Shown: in pieces, positions 1-9,341 of the stretch
Numbering within the stretch: the stretch's first letter is position 1
Layout: each line of letters begins with the position of its first letter
Assembly: GCF_007993935.1 (NCBI RefSeq)
Contig: NZ_VITY01000003.1
Span: 558,001 to 622,000 of the forward strand
Length of the DNA stretch: 64,000 nucleotides
Origin: Bradyrhizobium macuxiense
Lineage (GTDB): Bacteria > Pseudomonadota > Alphaproteobacteria > Rhizobiales > Xanthobacteraceae
Direction: 5' to 3'
The notes under the pieces: generated by a model
Databases searched by the model: none
Told to the model about the DNA's origin: nothing
The model's input: only the letters and a program-made list of their open reading frames with translations
Position numbers and translations under genes: made by a program

Positions 1-13
1 CCGGCCCGGCACG

Positions 14-34
14 CCGGCCCCGCTTCGGGGCCGG
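14..34. terminator. Perfect GC-rich hairpin at the left edge
   Basis: Arms CCGGCCCCG (14-22) and CGGGGCCGG (26-34) pair perfectly around a CTT loop. No T-run follows, so it may be a factor-assisted terminator for a gene outside the window or a REP-like palindrome. It lies 47 bases before the TadD-like gene. Confidence 0.4.
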
Positions 35-81
35 ATGACGGCGAGATGATGGCATCCTTAACCGGAACTTAGGGTTAAGCT

Positions 82-945
82 GTGAGCATCCCGGAACCTT
101 CGCTGTTCCGAGTCTCGTTGATGTCTGAGAAACTACCCCGACCTTCCGGCCGCATGCACCGTCTTGCCGGCTCGGTATCTGCCGCGATCCTGCTGATCGG
201 GCTGTCCGCCTGTCAGACCTCGGGTCCGTCCGACATCACCGGGTCACTGGGCGAAACGGCGGAGGCCACGCCGGCTCCCGCCGATCCCCGGCGCGACATT
301 GCGACCTATCACGAGCGCGTCCGCGCCAACCCGAAAGACGCCGACGCCGAGCTGAAATACGCCCGGGCGCTGCGCGCCACCGGCCAGCGGGCGCAGGCGG
401 TCGCCGTCATGGAGCAGGCGGTGCTGGCGCAGCCCAGCAACAAGGCACTCCTCGCCGGCTACGGACGGGCGCTCGCCGACAACGGCAATTTCCAGCAGGC
501 ATTCGACGTGCTCGGACGCGCCCACACCCCGGAAGACCCGGACTGGCGGATCCTGTCGGCACAAGGCGCCGTGCTCGACCAGCTCGAGCGCCACGACGAG
601 GCCCGCCAATATTATGCCAGCGCGCTGAAGATCGTGCCTGACGATGCCTCGGTGCTCTCCAATCTCGGCCTGTCCTACCTGCTGTCGAAAGACCTGCCGA
701 AGGCCGAGGAGACGCTGCGCCGCGCCCGGCAGCGCGCGCCCGACGACATGCGGGTACGTACCAATCTCGCCGTCGTGGTCGGTCTGGAGGGCCGCCAGGC
801 CGAGGCGGAAACCATCATGAAGGCCGACCTGCCGCCGGAGCAGGGCTCAGCCAATGTCGCCGCATTGAAGCGGCTGTTGGCGCGCAGGGACGCGAGCCGC
901 ACCGATACCGACAAGATCCCGGTCGCGGCCAGCCGCCACGACTAG
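82..945 (+). CDS. tadD: TadD-like TPR lipoprotein of the Flp/Tad pilus system
   Basis: A 287-residue protein with a lipobox near residue 44 (LIGLSAC), so it should be lipid-anchored after signal peptidase II cleavage. The remainder consists of tetratricopeptide repeats (for example around residues 78-110 and 150-215), the pattern of TadD, a TPR pilotin-like protein thought to help place the CpaC secretin. GTG 82 has an AGGG seven bases upstream; ATG 121 or ATG 154 would give a more ordinary signal peptide but lack a clear ribosome site. The gene converges with cpaE, 24 bases between stops, which ties it to the neighbouring pilus operon. It could be another TPR lipoprotein, but context favours TadD. 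Confidence 0.75.
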   Translation: MSIPEPSLFRVSLMSEKLPRPSGRMHRLAGSVSAAILLIGLSACQTSGPSDITGSLGETAEATPAPADPRRDIATYHERVRANPKDADAELKYARALRATGQRAQAVAVMEQAVLAQPSNKALLAGYGRALADNGNFQQAFDVLGRAHTPEDPDWRILSAQGAVLDQLERHDEARQYYASALKIVPDDASVLSNLGLSYLLSKDLPKAEETLRRARQRAPDDMRVRTNLAVVVGLEGRQAEAETIMKADLPPEQGSANVAALKRLLARRDASRTDTDKIPVAASRHD

Positions 946-969
946 ACGAGTCAGCGTCTCGGATTGGAG

Positions 970-2238
970 CTAGCCCGCGGCGCGGCGTCCATCGCTGCGG
1001 CGCGGCTGCAGCTTCTTGAGGATCGGCGACAGGAACGATTCGCGGGTCTCGGCGAGATCGGGACGGCCGGTCAGGCGCTGCGCGATCTGCAGGAAGGTCC
1101 TTGTGGTACGGTGACGCGCGGAGACTTCCGCGATCATCTGGCCGTTGTTGGCGGCTTCACCGAACAGCCTGCAATCGAACGGGATGGTCGCGATCGGCTG
1201 GCTCTCGATCGTCTTGGCGAAGTCCTTGACCTCGATCTCGGGGCGCTTCGACATGCCGACCTGGTTCAGGCAGTAGAGCGGCGGCCGGTCGTTCGGACGC
1301 GCGGCCCGCAGCAGGTTCATCATGTTCTTGGTGTTGCGCATGTTGGCGAGATCGGGCTCGGCGACGATCAGGATATCGTCGGCGCCGACCAGCACGCGCT
1401 TGGTCCATGCGGTCCACTGATGCGGAACGTCGAGTACGATGCAGGATGTGGTCATGCGCATCGTGTCGAAGATGGCGTCGAACGCTTCGGCGCCGAAATC
1501 GTAGACCTGATCGAGGGTGGCCGGGGCCGCCAGCAGGCTGAGATGGTCGTTGCATCTTGCGAGCAGGCGTTCCATGAAGGCGCTGTCCGGACGTTCCGGC
1601 GCGAACACCGCGTTCGCGATGCCCTGCGTCGGGTCCTGGTTGTAGTCGAGCCCGGCGGTGCCGAAGGCGAGGTCGAGATCGACGACGACCGAATCCAGCC
1701 CGAGGTCGCGCGCGATGGTCCAGGCGACATTGTGGGCAATGGTCGAGGCGCCGACACCGCCCTTGGCGCCTGCGACCGCGATTAGGCGGCCGACCGAGAC
1801 CGCTTCGGAGGACGAGAACAGGCCGCAGATCGAGCGCACGATGTCGAGCACCTTGACCGGCCCGACCACGTAATCGTTGACGCCGCGCCGCACCAATTCG
1901 CGATACGGCGCAGTCTCGCCGGGCGCGCCGAGCACGACGACGCGGGTGCCGGGATCGCAGACCGTCGCGAGCTCGTCGAGGGCGGCGAGCAGATCGGTGT
2001 CCGGCTCGGTCTCCAGCATGATGACATTGGGCGTCGGCGCCTTGTGATAGGCATCGATGGCCGCGGCGATGCCGCCCATATGGACGGAGAGGTGAGCCTT
2101 GGCGAGCCGGCGGTCGTCGGCGGCGGCGCGCGCCGTCGCGGCGGTCGCGACGCTGGCGCAGAATGCCTGCACGGAAATCCGCGGCGCCGGCGCGATGTGG
2201 TCGTTGGTGTGCTGTGGCTCGTCTTGTTGTTCGGTCAT
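970..2238 (-). CDS. cpaE: Pilus assembly protein CpaE/TadZ, MinD-like ATPase
   Basis: A 422-residue protein: an N-terminal receiver-like domain (about residues 45-145) without an obvious phosphorylation signature, then a MinD/ParA-type ATPase domain starting at a deviant Walker A, AKGGVGAST (about residues 158-166). This arrangement is typical of CpaE/TadZ, which places the Tad pilus machine at a cell pole. Its ATG overlaps the end of cpaD by four bases (ATGA), so the two are translationally coupled. It is the last gene of a leftward cpaBCDE operon. The usual next genes (cpaF, tadB, tadC) do not follow; instead the convergent TadD-like gene lies beyond. Confidence 0.9.
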   Translation of the reverse strand: MTEQQDEPQHTNDHIAPAPRISVQAFCASVATAATARAAADDRRLAKAHLSVHMGGIAAAIDAYHKAPTPNVIMLETEPDTDLLAALDELATVCDPGTRVVVLGAPGETAPYRELVRRGVNDYVVGPVKVLDIVRSICGLFSSSEAVSVGRLIAVAGAKGGVGASTIAHNVAWTIARDLGLDSVVVDLDLAFGTAGLDYNQDPTQGIANAVFAPERPDSAFMERLLARCNDHLSLLAAPATLDQVYDFGAEAFDAIFDTMRMTTSCIVLDVPHQWTAWTKRVLVGADDILIVAEPDLANMRNTKNMMNLLRAARPNDRPPLYCLNQVGMSKRPEIEVKDFAKTIESQPIATIPFDCRLFGEAANNGQMIAEVSARHRTTRTFLQIAQRLTGRPDLAETRESFLSPILKKLQPRRSDGRRAAG

Positions 2239-2975
2239 TTCCCGGCGTCGCTCAGCTTGGCTCTATCGGCTTCAGGGTAGGTGGTCGCGGTCGTCTCACC
2301 CTTGCTGTATTTCTGGAACGCGATCGACCGGCGCGGGGTGTAGGATGCGGTCTCGGTCCGCGGCTGTTCGAGGTCGGACGGATTGGCGACCATCGCAGCC
2401 AGATTGCGCTGGGTGGCGCAGCCGAAATTGTCCCACTGCTTGTTCTCGTTGTAGCTCGGATTGTAGATCGAGGGACCAAGGTCGGCCGGCCACACGCCGC
2501 AGGGCCCGGCGACCGCGGCCATCTTCGGATAGCTGAGGCGGATGGTCGGCAGCGCGCGCGGATCGTCGAGGCGGTAGGAGCGCCTGGTGATGGCATGGGC
2601 GGGCACGCCCATCGACGCCAGCACGCCGCGGATTTCCTGGTACACCGCCTGCGCCGAACGCGCGTTCGCGGTGTCGGCGGGCACGTCGACCGCGATCGCG
2701 CCGGTGCCTTCGCGGCGCCAGCTGCGGGCGAGCCCCATGACGTCGTCGCGCTGGGTTTCGGTGAGATTGCCACGGGCGCGGCCGACGAACACGACGATCG
2801 ATTGTTCGCCCTCGGTGACCGCGATCGGATGCCGTTGCCGGTAGTCGTCAGGCACGGTGCCGGTAACGACATCGCCCGTCAGATTGCAGCCGCCGAGCGC
2901 GATCGCCGTGGTGACGAGCGCGCCGAACAGCGAGAACGTTCTCGCGTGACCTGCTTGTGTGTTGCGTGTCATCAT
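2235..2975 (-). CDS. cpaD: Pilus assembly lipoprotein CpaD
   Basis: A 246-residue outer-membrane lipoprotein of the CpaD family, a partner of the CpaC secretin in Tad pilus export. The signal peptide ends in a lipobox (ALGGC, Cys near residue 30). The C-terminal half has the family pattern, including the CGVWPADLG and NFGCATQRNLAAM motifs. The open frame extends to a TTG at 2987, but ATG 2975 follows a GGGGG stretch and begins directly with MMTRN, so I use it. It lies 30 bases after cpaC and overlaps cpaE by four bases, inside the operon. Confidence 0.88.
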   Translation of the reverse strand: MMTRNTQAGHARTFSLFGALVTTAIALGGCNLTGDVVTGTVPDDYRQRHPIAVTEGEQSIVVFVGRARGNLTETQRDDVMGLARSWRREGTGAIAVDVPADTANARSAQAVYQEIRGVLASMGVPAHAITRRSYRLDDPRALPTIRLSYPKMAAVAGPCGVWPADLGPSIYNPSYNENKQWDNFGCATQRNLAAMVANPSDLEQPRTETASYTPRRSIAFQKYSKGETTATTYPEADRAKLSDAGK

Positions 2976-3005
2976 AGGATCCCCCAACCCCTTCAGGTCC
3001 GCGCC

Positions 3006-4472
3006 TTAATCGATGATGAAGCCGAAATTGACCGGCGTGGCGCCGATCGGCTCGGCACGGGCGGCAACGCCGTAGATGCGATTGACGCGCGCCAGCAGCG
3101 CCGACTGCGCGTCGGAGGCCGGGGCGAAGCCGTCATCGGGACGCGACAATTCCTTCTGCGCAACGGCGCGCACCACATAGGGCGTCACGATGACCATCAG
3201 CTCGGTCTCGTTGTTGACGAAGTCCTGGCTCCTGAACAGCTGTCCGAGGACCGGAATCTGATCGACGCCGGGCATGCCGTTGATGGCCTGCTTGGTCTGC
3301 TCCTGGATCAGGCCGGCCATCGCGATCGAGCCGCCGGAGGGCACTTCCAGCGTGGTGTCGGCGCGGCGGGTCTTGATCGAGGGAATGGTCGTGCCGCCTT
3401 GGCCGCCGGTCAGCGCGTTGTCCATCGAGACTTCGGAGACCTCGGTCATCACCTTCAGGCTGATGCGTCCCTCGGACAGCACCACCGGGGTGAAGTTGAG
3501 CGAGATGCCGAACTTCTTGAAGCTGACGGTCTGAACGCAATTGCCGATCGTGCCCGTGCTCGAGGTCTGGCAGGTCACGCCGGTCGGAATTGGAAACTCG
3601 CCGCCTGAGACGAAGGTCGCGGACTCGCCGGAGATTGCCGTGAGGTTCGGCTCGGCCAGCGTCTTGACCACGCCCGCGCTTTCCATCGCGCGCAGCGTCG
3701 CGGTGACGGTCGGCACACCGAGCTTGTTCAGGGCCGCGCCGGTCAGCACGTTGCTGGTGAGCGGCCCGTTGTTGGCGGTGAAGGGGTTGGCGTTGTTGAA
3801 GACCACCGCAGCGGTGCCGTAGTTCATGTTGGCGGTGAGATCGACGCCGAGCTGCTTGACGACGTCGCGCCGCACTTCGGCGACGGTGACTTTCAGCATC
3901 ACCTGGTCGCGGCCGCGCACCACGATGGAGTTGACGACCTTGTCGGGGCTGCCGACGAGCTTGGCGGCGATATCGCCGGCCTGCTGGGCCTCGACCGGGC
4001 TTGCCACCGTGCCGGTCAGCACCACGCTCTCGCCGACGCCCTCGATCTGCACGCCCGGCAGCATCTGCTTCAGCGCGGCGCGCATGCCGTTGAGGTCGCG
4101 CTTGATCGCGATGTCGTAGGAGGCGACCTGGTTGCCGTCGGCGTCGAAGAACACCACGTTGGTCTGGCCGACCGCCGCGCCGATGATGTAGGCGCGCTGG
4201 GCCGAGCGGATCACCGCGTTGGCGATCTTGGGATCGGCGACCAGAACGTCCTTCGCCTCGCGCGGCAGGTCGACCACGACAGACTTGCCGACGCCGAGCG
4301 AGACGAACCGCGTCTTGGCGGCAATGCTGCTCGTCACCGCGACATCCGCGTTCTTGTCCGGATCGGTCGCGCTGGCGAGGGCAGGGATCAGCATCAGGGC
4401 GGTGACCGCCGAGATCGACAGCGAACGGACCAGCGTGGTCCGCATCGCCGGTTGTTTTGCATCCGTGTTCAT
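3006..4472 (-). CDS. cpaC: Type II/Tad secretin CpaC (RcpA)
   Basis: Outer-membrane secretin forming the export pore of the Flp/Tad pilus. The 488-residue protein has a signal peptide, an N-terminal pilus/secretin domain (VGVGKSVVVDLP region), a BON-like segment (about residues 118-190) and a C-terminal secretin domain with the usual VPxLGxLF-like motif (IPVLGQLFRS) and an ELMVIVTPYVV beta-lip end. The frame stays open to 4559, but ATG 4472, fourteen bases after cpaB stops, begins a normal leader. Length and motifs match CpaC; a general type II secretin is ruled out by the cpa neighbours. Confidence 0.92.
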   Translation of the reverse strand: MNTDAKQPAMRTTLVRSLSISAVTALMLIPALASATDPDKNADVAVTSSIAAKTRFVSLGVGKSVVVDLPREAKDVLVADPKIANAVIRSAQRAYIIGAAVGQTNVVFFDADGNQVASYDIAIKRDLNGMRAALKQMLPGVQIEGVGESVVLTGTVASPVEAQQAGDIAAKLVGSPDKVVNSIVVRGRDQVMLKVTVAEVRRDVVKQLGVDLTANMNYGTAAVVFNNANPFTANNGPLTSNVLTGAALNKLGVPTVTATLRAMESAGVVKTLAEPNLTAISGESATFVSGGEFPIPTGVTCQTSSTGTIGNCVQTVSFKKFGISLNFTPVVLSEGRISLKVMTEVSEVSMDNALTGGQGGTTIPSIKTRRADTTLEVPSGGSIAMAGLIQEQTKQAINGMPGVDQIPVLGQLFRSQDFVNNETELMVIVTPYVVRAVAQKELSRPDDGFAPASDAQSALLARVNRIYGVAARAEPIGATPVNFGFIID

Positions 4473-4485
4473 ATCGAAGCCCCCA

Positions 4486-5289
4486 TCACTTCTGTGTCGT
4501 CTGAGAGCTCGGGATGCCGAAGCGCACCACCCTGATGCTCTCGCCCCGCTTCGGGGCATGATCGCTGGTCTCGTCGGTCTTCTCGTTGACGTCGGCGATG
4601 CTGCGCAGCGCCAGCGCCAGCGTGCCGCTCTGCCGGGCGCGCGCGAGCGTCTCGGCCTGTTCGGGCTTGAGCTCGAGGGTCACGGTCTTGCCGACGAGGG
4701 AGTTGTTGCCGTCCTTCTCTTTCGGTGCCTGGTCGATCGCCAGCACGCGGACGTTGGACAACAAGATTTCGGTGGTGATGATGTCGCGGCTACCCTGCAT
4801 CTGATCGGGATTCTTGTCGCGCCGCGACAGGATCACATCGACGCGGTCGTTCGGCAGGATGAAGCCGCCGGCGCCGGTCTCCGGCGAGATTTCCGTGGAG
4901 ATCGCGCGCATGCCGGAGGGCAGGATCGCGGCCATGAAACCGCTGCCGTTGGCCTTGACCAGTTTCTGGTCGCGGATCGGCTCACCGACGATGAAGGGAG
5001 CCCGTGCGATCGAGCCTATGACGTCCTTCATGGCGTCGGCATTGGTGTCCTGGCGGATGAATGCGCTGCTGGCGGTCTCGGCCGGCCAGCGCTGCCATTG
5101 CACGTCTTCAGCCTTGACCGACTGACCAAGTCCGATGTCGGACTTCGCCACCAGCACCTCGACGGTCGGCAGTTGTACCACTGGCGGCGCGACCGGCGCC
5201 GGTTTGCGATCGCCGGAGCTCGCGAGATACATGGCCGCGAGGCCTGCGACGCCGGCGATGCCGAGGACCACGATGCGTGCCGTCTTCAT
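4486..5289 (-). CDS. cpaB: Flp pilus assembly protein CpaB (RcpC), SAF domain
   Basis: A 267-residue protein with one N-terminal membrane segment (about residues 6-24), then a SAF-like domain (about residues 47-110, with VLVAKSDIGLGQSV) and the RcpC/CpaB region (DRVDVILSRRD). CpaB is an inner-membrane/periplasmic part of the Tad pilus system, proposed to stabilise or gate the CpaC secretin. It is the first gene of the leftward cpaBCDE operon; pilin and prepilin peptidase genes, which often precede it, are absent, since the next gene rightward is metC. The 286 bases upstream should hold the operon promoter. Confidence 0.9.
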   Translation of the reverse strand: MKTARIVVLGIAGVAGLAAMYLASSGDRKPAPVAPPVVQLPTVEVLVAKSDIGLGQSVKAEDVQWQRWPAETASSAFIRQDTNADAMKDVIGSIARAPFIVGEPIRDQKLVKANGSGFMAAILPSGMRAISTEISPETGAGGFILPNDRVDVILSRRDKNPDQMQGSRDIITTEILLSNVRVLAIDQAPKEKDGNNSLVGKTVTLELKPEQAETLARARQSGTLALALRSIADVNEKTDETSDHAPKRGESIRVVRFGIPSSQTTQK

Positions 5290-5575
5290 GCGATTGTCTG
5301 AATGCCCTTAACGCCGGGCAGTCACGTCCTTACGGCACTGACAGCCCTTCCCGGGAGCATCACTACGGCCGCAAAAGTATAAGGGAACTTGATGCAAGGT
5401 CCGGACAATTAAGGGATTGGTGGGGATGGTGAACGGCGGGTTATCGGCATTCGTCGCATCTCCGCAGAATCCCGGAGATCGTACGCGCCCAACGTGTGCG
5501 ACGCTGCTCCCACACGGCGTCACGGCCGCTCGGCCGTGGTTAATGTCGTCTAACGCGCGAGGTCGCGTGGCACGA

Positions 5576-6772
5576 TCAGTGCGCGGCCTTCAACGCGGCA
5601 AATCCGCGATCGAGATCGGCCTTGAGGTCGTCGAGATTTTCGAGCCCGATATGCAGCCGCAGCGTCGGCCCGCCCGGCGACCATTTGGTCGCGGTGCGAT
5701 AGTCGCTGCAGTCGAACGGGATGGCGAGGCTCTCGAAGCCGCCCCAGGAAAAGCCCATGCCGAACAGCTGGAACGCGTCGAGCATCGCATCGACCGCGGC
5801 CTGCGGCACCGGCTTCAGCACGACGCTGAACAATCCGGAGGCGCCGGTGAAGTCGCGTTTCCAGATCGCGTGCCCCGGATCGGTCTCGAGGGCAGGGTGC
5901 AGCACCCGATCGACCTCGGGCCGCGCGCCAAGCCAGCGCGCGATCTCGAGCCCGGAGCGATGGTGCTGCGCAAGCCGCACCGACAGCGTGCGGACCCCGC
6001 GCAGCGCGAGATAAACGTCGTCGGGACCGGCACAGACGCCGAGCAGGCGGATCGCCTCCTGAATCAGCGGCCAGGCCTTCGCATTGGCCGCGATGGTGCC
6101 GAACATGATGTCGGAGTGGCCGCCGATATATTTCGTGCCGGCCTGCATGCTGATGTCGACGCCCTGTTCGAGCGAGCGGTGATAGAGCGCCGTCGCCCAG
6201 GTGTTGTCGTCGATGACGAGCGCGCCGCGGGCATGCGCCACGGCCGATATGGCGCGGACATCGGGCATCTCGAAGGATTGCGAACCGGGCGCCTCGAGCA
6301 GCACCGCGCGGGTATTCGGCTTGAACAGCGCCTCGATGCCGGCGCCGATCAGCGGATCGAAATAGCTGGTCTCGATGCCGTAGCGCTTCAGCATGTTGTC
6401 GCAGAAATTGCGGGTTGGCCGATAGGCGTTGTCGCAGACCAGCAGGTGGTCGCCGGCCTTCAGCACGGCGAGCAGCGTGGTGCTGATCGCTGCCAGTCCC
6501 GACGGGGCGAGGCCGACGCCGGCGCATTGCGGGCCTTCCAGCGCCATCAGCACGTCCTGCAGCGCCCGCGTAGTCGGGCTGCCGTGACGGCCATAGGTAA
6601 ATTCGGCGCGATGGGCGTGCAGCGCCTCGGCGGTCGGATAGAGCACGGTCGAGCCGTGAAACACCGGCGGATTGACGAAGCCCTTCTGGGCCTTGGTGTC
6701 GCGGCCGGCCGTGACCAGGCGGGTCGCGGCGTCTTGCGGGCGGGAAGGCGTGGAGCCGTCGGAGGAGGTCAT
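5576..6772 (-). CDS. metC: Cystathionine beta-lyase (Cys/Met metabolism PLP enzyme)
   Basis: A fold-type I PLP enzyme of 398 residues. It carries GTKYIGGHSD, whose Lys214 should bind PLP, the glycine-containing APSGLAA loop (residues 89-95) and the substrate-binding R-H-G-S-P region (62-66). Cystathionine beta-lyase makes homocysteine, pyruvate and ammonia from cystathionine in methionine synthesis; related family members act on methionine or cysteine, so specificity is by family resemblance. The frame extends to 6871 but ATG 6772 has GGAGG directly upstream (on the minus strand read as cctcctccgacgg context) and starts the conserved protein. It stands alone, divergent from aapJ. Confidence 0.82.
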   Translation of the reverse strand: MTSSDGSTPSRPQDAATRLVTAGRDTKAQKGFVNPPVFHGSTVLYPTAEALHAHRAEFTYGRHGSPTTRALQDVLMALEGPQCAGVGLAPSGLAAISTTLLAVLKAGDHLLVCDNAYRPTRNFCDNMLKRYGIETSYFDPLIGAGIEALFKPNTRAVLLEAPGSQSFEMPDVRAISAVAHARGALVIDDNTWATALYHRSLEQGVDISMQAGTKYIGGHSDIMFGTIAANAKAWPLIQEAIRLLGVCAGPDDVYLALRGVRTLSVRLAQHHRSGLEIARWLGARPEVDRVLHPALETDPGHAIWKRDFTGASGLFSVVLKPVPQAAVDAMLDAFQLFGMGFSWGGFESLAIPFDCSDYRTATKWSPGGPTLRLHIGLENLDDLKADLDRGFAALKAAH

Positions 6773-7093
6773 GGTTCGCTGCCGTTTTAGACTTTTTGCC
6801 ACAGCGCACCGCGTCGGAAGACGGGGCACACCGGGAGTTGCTACTAACAAGAGGTAGAAGACATGCGTCAACCCCTTGACCCGGCTCGCCAGTCGCTATG
6901 TGATGCGGCGCAACTACCCGTCGCCGCACGTTGAGGGGCCTGCCGCGACCTACGATCCGTTGCCTGACCGGTTTGCACGCCAAACTGCCGGTTCGATCAG
7001 CATTATTTGCTGCAGGGGATCATTGGGATGGCCCGTTAGCGCGAGGCGATCACAAAGCAAACGTCCAACGGACGACCCTGAAAGGCCCCGCCC
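6773..7093. promoter_or_regulatory. Divergent intergenic region between metC and aapJ
   Basis: These 321 bases contain no convincing gene. They must hold the promoters of metC (leftward) and aapJ (rightward). I looked for sigma-54 elements because of the amino-acid transport role; a TGGCA...TGCA-like match on the minus strand near 6970-6995 has wrong spacing, so no site is claimed. Confidence 0.4.
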
Positions 7094-8110
7094 ATGAAAC
7101 GCGTATCCCTGGCTGTCATACTTGCCGCTGCCGCCGCCCTGTCGGTCCAGGCGGCCTCGGCACAAACCCTCAAGACGGTCAAGGATCGCGGCCAGCTGTC
7201 CTGCGGCGTCAGCCAGGGCCTGCCTGGTTTTTCGGCACCCGACGACAAGGGGAACTGGACCGGGATCGACGTCGACGTCTGCCGGGCCATCGCCGCCGTG
7301 GTGCTCGACGATCCGACCAAGATCAAGTTCGTGCCGCTGTCGGCCAAGGATCGCTTCACTGCGCTGCAGTCGGGCGAGATCGACGTGCTGTCGCGCAATA
7401 CCACCTGGACGGTGTCGCGTGACACCTCGCTCGGCGCCAATTTCACCGGCGTGACCTATTATGACGGGCAGGGCTTCATGGTGAAGAAGTCGCTCAAGGT
7501 CAATTCGGCGCTCGAACTGAACAGCGCGTCGGTCTGCGTGCAGACCGGAACCACCACGGAGCAGAACCTCGCCGACTTCTTCAAGGGTAACAACATGAAG
7601 TATGAGGTGATCGCGTTCGGCAGCATCGACGAGGCCGTCAAGGCCTATGAATCCGGACGCTGCGACGTCTTCACCGACGACGCCTCAGGGCTCTATGCCA
7701 GCCGTCTGAAGCTTGCGAACCCTGCCGATCACATCGTGCTCCCGGAAATCATTTCCAAGGAGCCGCTCGGGCCGATGGTGCGCCACGGCGACGACCAGTG
7801 GTTCGACATCGTGAAGTGGACACTGTTTGCGATGATCAATGCCGAGGAACTCGGCATCACCCAGAAGAATGTCGACACCATGCTCAAATCCGACAAGCCG
7901 GAGATGAAGCGGGTGCTCGGCACCGACGGCAATCTCGGCGAACAGCTCGGCCTCACCAAGGACTGGGTGGTGCGGATCGTGAAGGCGGTCGGCAATTACG
8001 GCGAGACTTTCGAGCGCAATGTCGGCACCGGCTCGCCGCTCGGCATCGCCCGCGGCGTCAACAACCTCTGGAACAAGGGCGGTATCCAGTACGCGCCGCC
8101 GATCCGCTGA
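7094..8110 (+). CDS. aapJ: General L-amino acid ABC transporter, periplasmic binding protein AapJ
   Basis: A 338-residue periplasmic solute-binding protein of family 3. The signal peptide (residues 1-23, ending AASAQ) is followed by a typical start (TLKTVKDRGQLSCGV) and the family motif GIDVDVCRAIAAVV. Conserved binding-lobe segments include SAKDRFTALQSGEIDVLSRN and AVKAYESGRCDVFTDD. In rhizobia AapJ delivers a wide range of L-amino acids to AapQM. It is first in aapJ-aapQ-aapM-aapP, all on + with short or overlapping junctions, 25 bases from aapQ. Rhizobial aap operons respond to nitrogen status; no operator can be identified here. Confidence 0.93.
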   Translation: MKRVSLAVILAAAAALSVQAASAQTLKTVKDRGQLSCGVSQGLPGFSAPDDKGNWTGIDVDVCRAIAAVVLDDPTKIKFVPLSAKDRFTALQSGEIDVLSRNTTWTVSRDTSLGANFTGVTYYDGQGFMVKKSLKVNSALELNSASVCVQTGTTTEQNLADFFKGNNMKYEVIAFGSIDEAVKAYESGRCDVFTDDASGLYASRLKLANPADHIVLPEIISKEPLGPMVRHGDDQWFDIVKWTLFAMINAEELGITQKNVDTMLKSDKPEMKRVLGTDGNLGEQLGLTKDWVVRIVKAVGNYGETFERNVGTGSPLGIARGVNNLWNKGGIQYAPPIR

Positions 8111-8135
8111 TCGATCCCGGCCAACGGCTGCCGCG

Positions 8136-9341
8136 ATGAGCATCGCGCCCCGCAAACCACCGCTGCAATTTGCCCTCAGGCTGAAGCGAGCGCTTGGCGG
8201 CAAGGCCGGCTGGAACGGGTTGGCCGCCCAGATTGCCTTCGCCGCGATCCTGGCCTGGATCGCCTATGAGATCGTGGCGAATGCGCGCGCGAACCTTGAG
8301 ACCCAGCACATCGCGTCGGGCTTCGGCTTTCTCAATTACAATGCGGGCTTTGACGTCAATCAGAGCCTGATCGCCTACAACAATTCCGACACCTACTGGC
8401 GGGTGTTCTTTGTCGGCTTGTTGAATACGATCCTGGTCTCGGTGATCGGCATTGTCTTCGCCACGGTGATCGGCTTCATCGTGGCGCTGTGCCGCCTGTC
8501 GCCCAATCTGCTGTTGTCGCGGATCGGCGGCATCTATGTCGAGATCATCAGGAATCTGCCGGTCCTGTTCCAGATCCTGTTCTGGTATCTCGCGGTGCTC
8601 GCGGCTCTCCCGGCGCCGAGGCAGAGCATCTCGATCTTCAATACCTTCTTCCTCAACAATCGCGGCCTGGTCGTGCCGCAGCCGGTCACCGAGCCGGGGC
8701 TCTATCCGTTCATCGCTGCGCTCGCGGTCGGCATCGCCTTGGCGCTGGGATTGCGACGCTACGCGCGACGTGCGCTATTCCAGCGCGGACAGATGATCCG
8801 GATCTGGCCCTACGTGCTGGGTTGTCTGGTCGGTCTGCCGCTGGTCTCGATGCTGATGTTCGGCGGGCCGTTGAAGTTCGAGCTGCCGCAGCTGAAAGGT
8901 TTCAACTTCGCCGGCGGCGCGCGGATCATTCCCGAATTCGTGGCGCTGACGGTCGCGTTGTCGACCTACACGGGGGCTTTCATCGCCGAGATCGTCCGCG
9001 CCGGCGTCATGTCGGTGCACAAGGGACAGATGGAGGCGGGCTCGTCGCTCGGCCTCAGCCGCGCGGCGACGCTGCGGCTGATCGTGGTGCCGCAGGCAAT
9101 GCGCGTGATCGTGCCGCCGCTGACCAGCCAGTACCTCAATCTCACCAAGAATTCGTCGCTCGCGGTGGCCATCGGCTATCCGGATCTGGTCTCGGTATTC
9201 GCCGGCACCGCGGTGAGCCAGACCGGGCAGGCGATCGAGATCATCGCCATGACGATGGGCGTCTACCTGCTGCTCTCGCTGACGACGAGCGCGCTGATGA
9301 GCGTCTATGGCTGGCGCATCAACCGGAGCATGGCGGCATGA
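8136..9341 (+). CDS. aapQ: General L-amino acid ABC transporter permease AapQ
   Basis: A 401-residue inner-membrane permease of the HisM/GlnP family with about eight hydrophobic segments. The coupling loop facing AapP (EAA motif) lies around [25 protein letters not shown]. AapQ is larger than the ordinary 220-residue polar-amino-acid permeases because of an extra N-terminal region, as known for the Aap/Bra-like type. The open frame begins at 8019 inside aapJ, but ATG 8136 lies just after the aapJ stop and starts a normal cytosolic N-terminus. Its TGA overlaps the ATG of aapM (ATGA). Confidence 0.92.
   Translation: MSIAPRKPPLQFALRLKRALGGKAGWNGLAAQIAFAAILAWIAYEIVANARANLETQHIASGFGFLNYNAGFDVNQSLIAYNNSDTYWRVFFVGLLNTILVSVIGIVFATVIGFIVALCRLSPNLLLSRIGGIYVEIIRNLPVLFQILFWYLAVLAALPAPRQSISIFNTFFLNNRGLVVPQPVTEPGLYPFIAALAVGIALALGLRRYARRALFQRGQMIRIWPYVLGCLVGLPLVSMLMFGGPLKFELPQLKGFNFAGGARIIPEFVALTVALSTYTGAFIAEIVRAGVMSVHKGQMEAGSSLGLSRAATLRLIVVPQAMRVIVPPLTSQYLNLTKNSSLAVAIGYPDLVSVFAGTAVSQTGQAIEIIAMTMGVYLLLSLTTSALMSVYGWRINRSMAA

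Noticed and set aside
6960..6995. Sigma-54-like promoter upstream of metC
   Set aside because: The TGGCA and TGCA parts have spacing one base too long and the second half lacks the TTGC form; too weak to claim.
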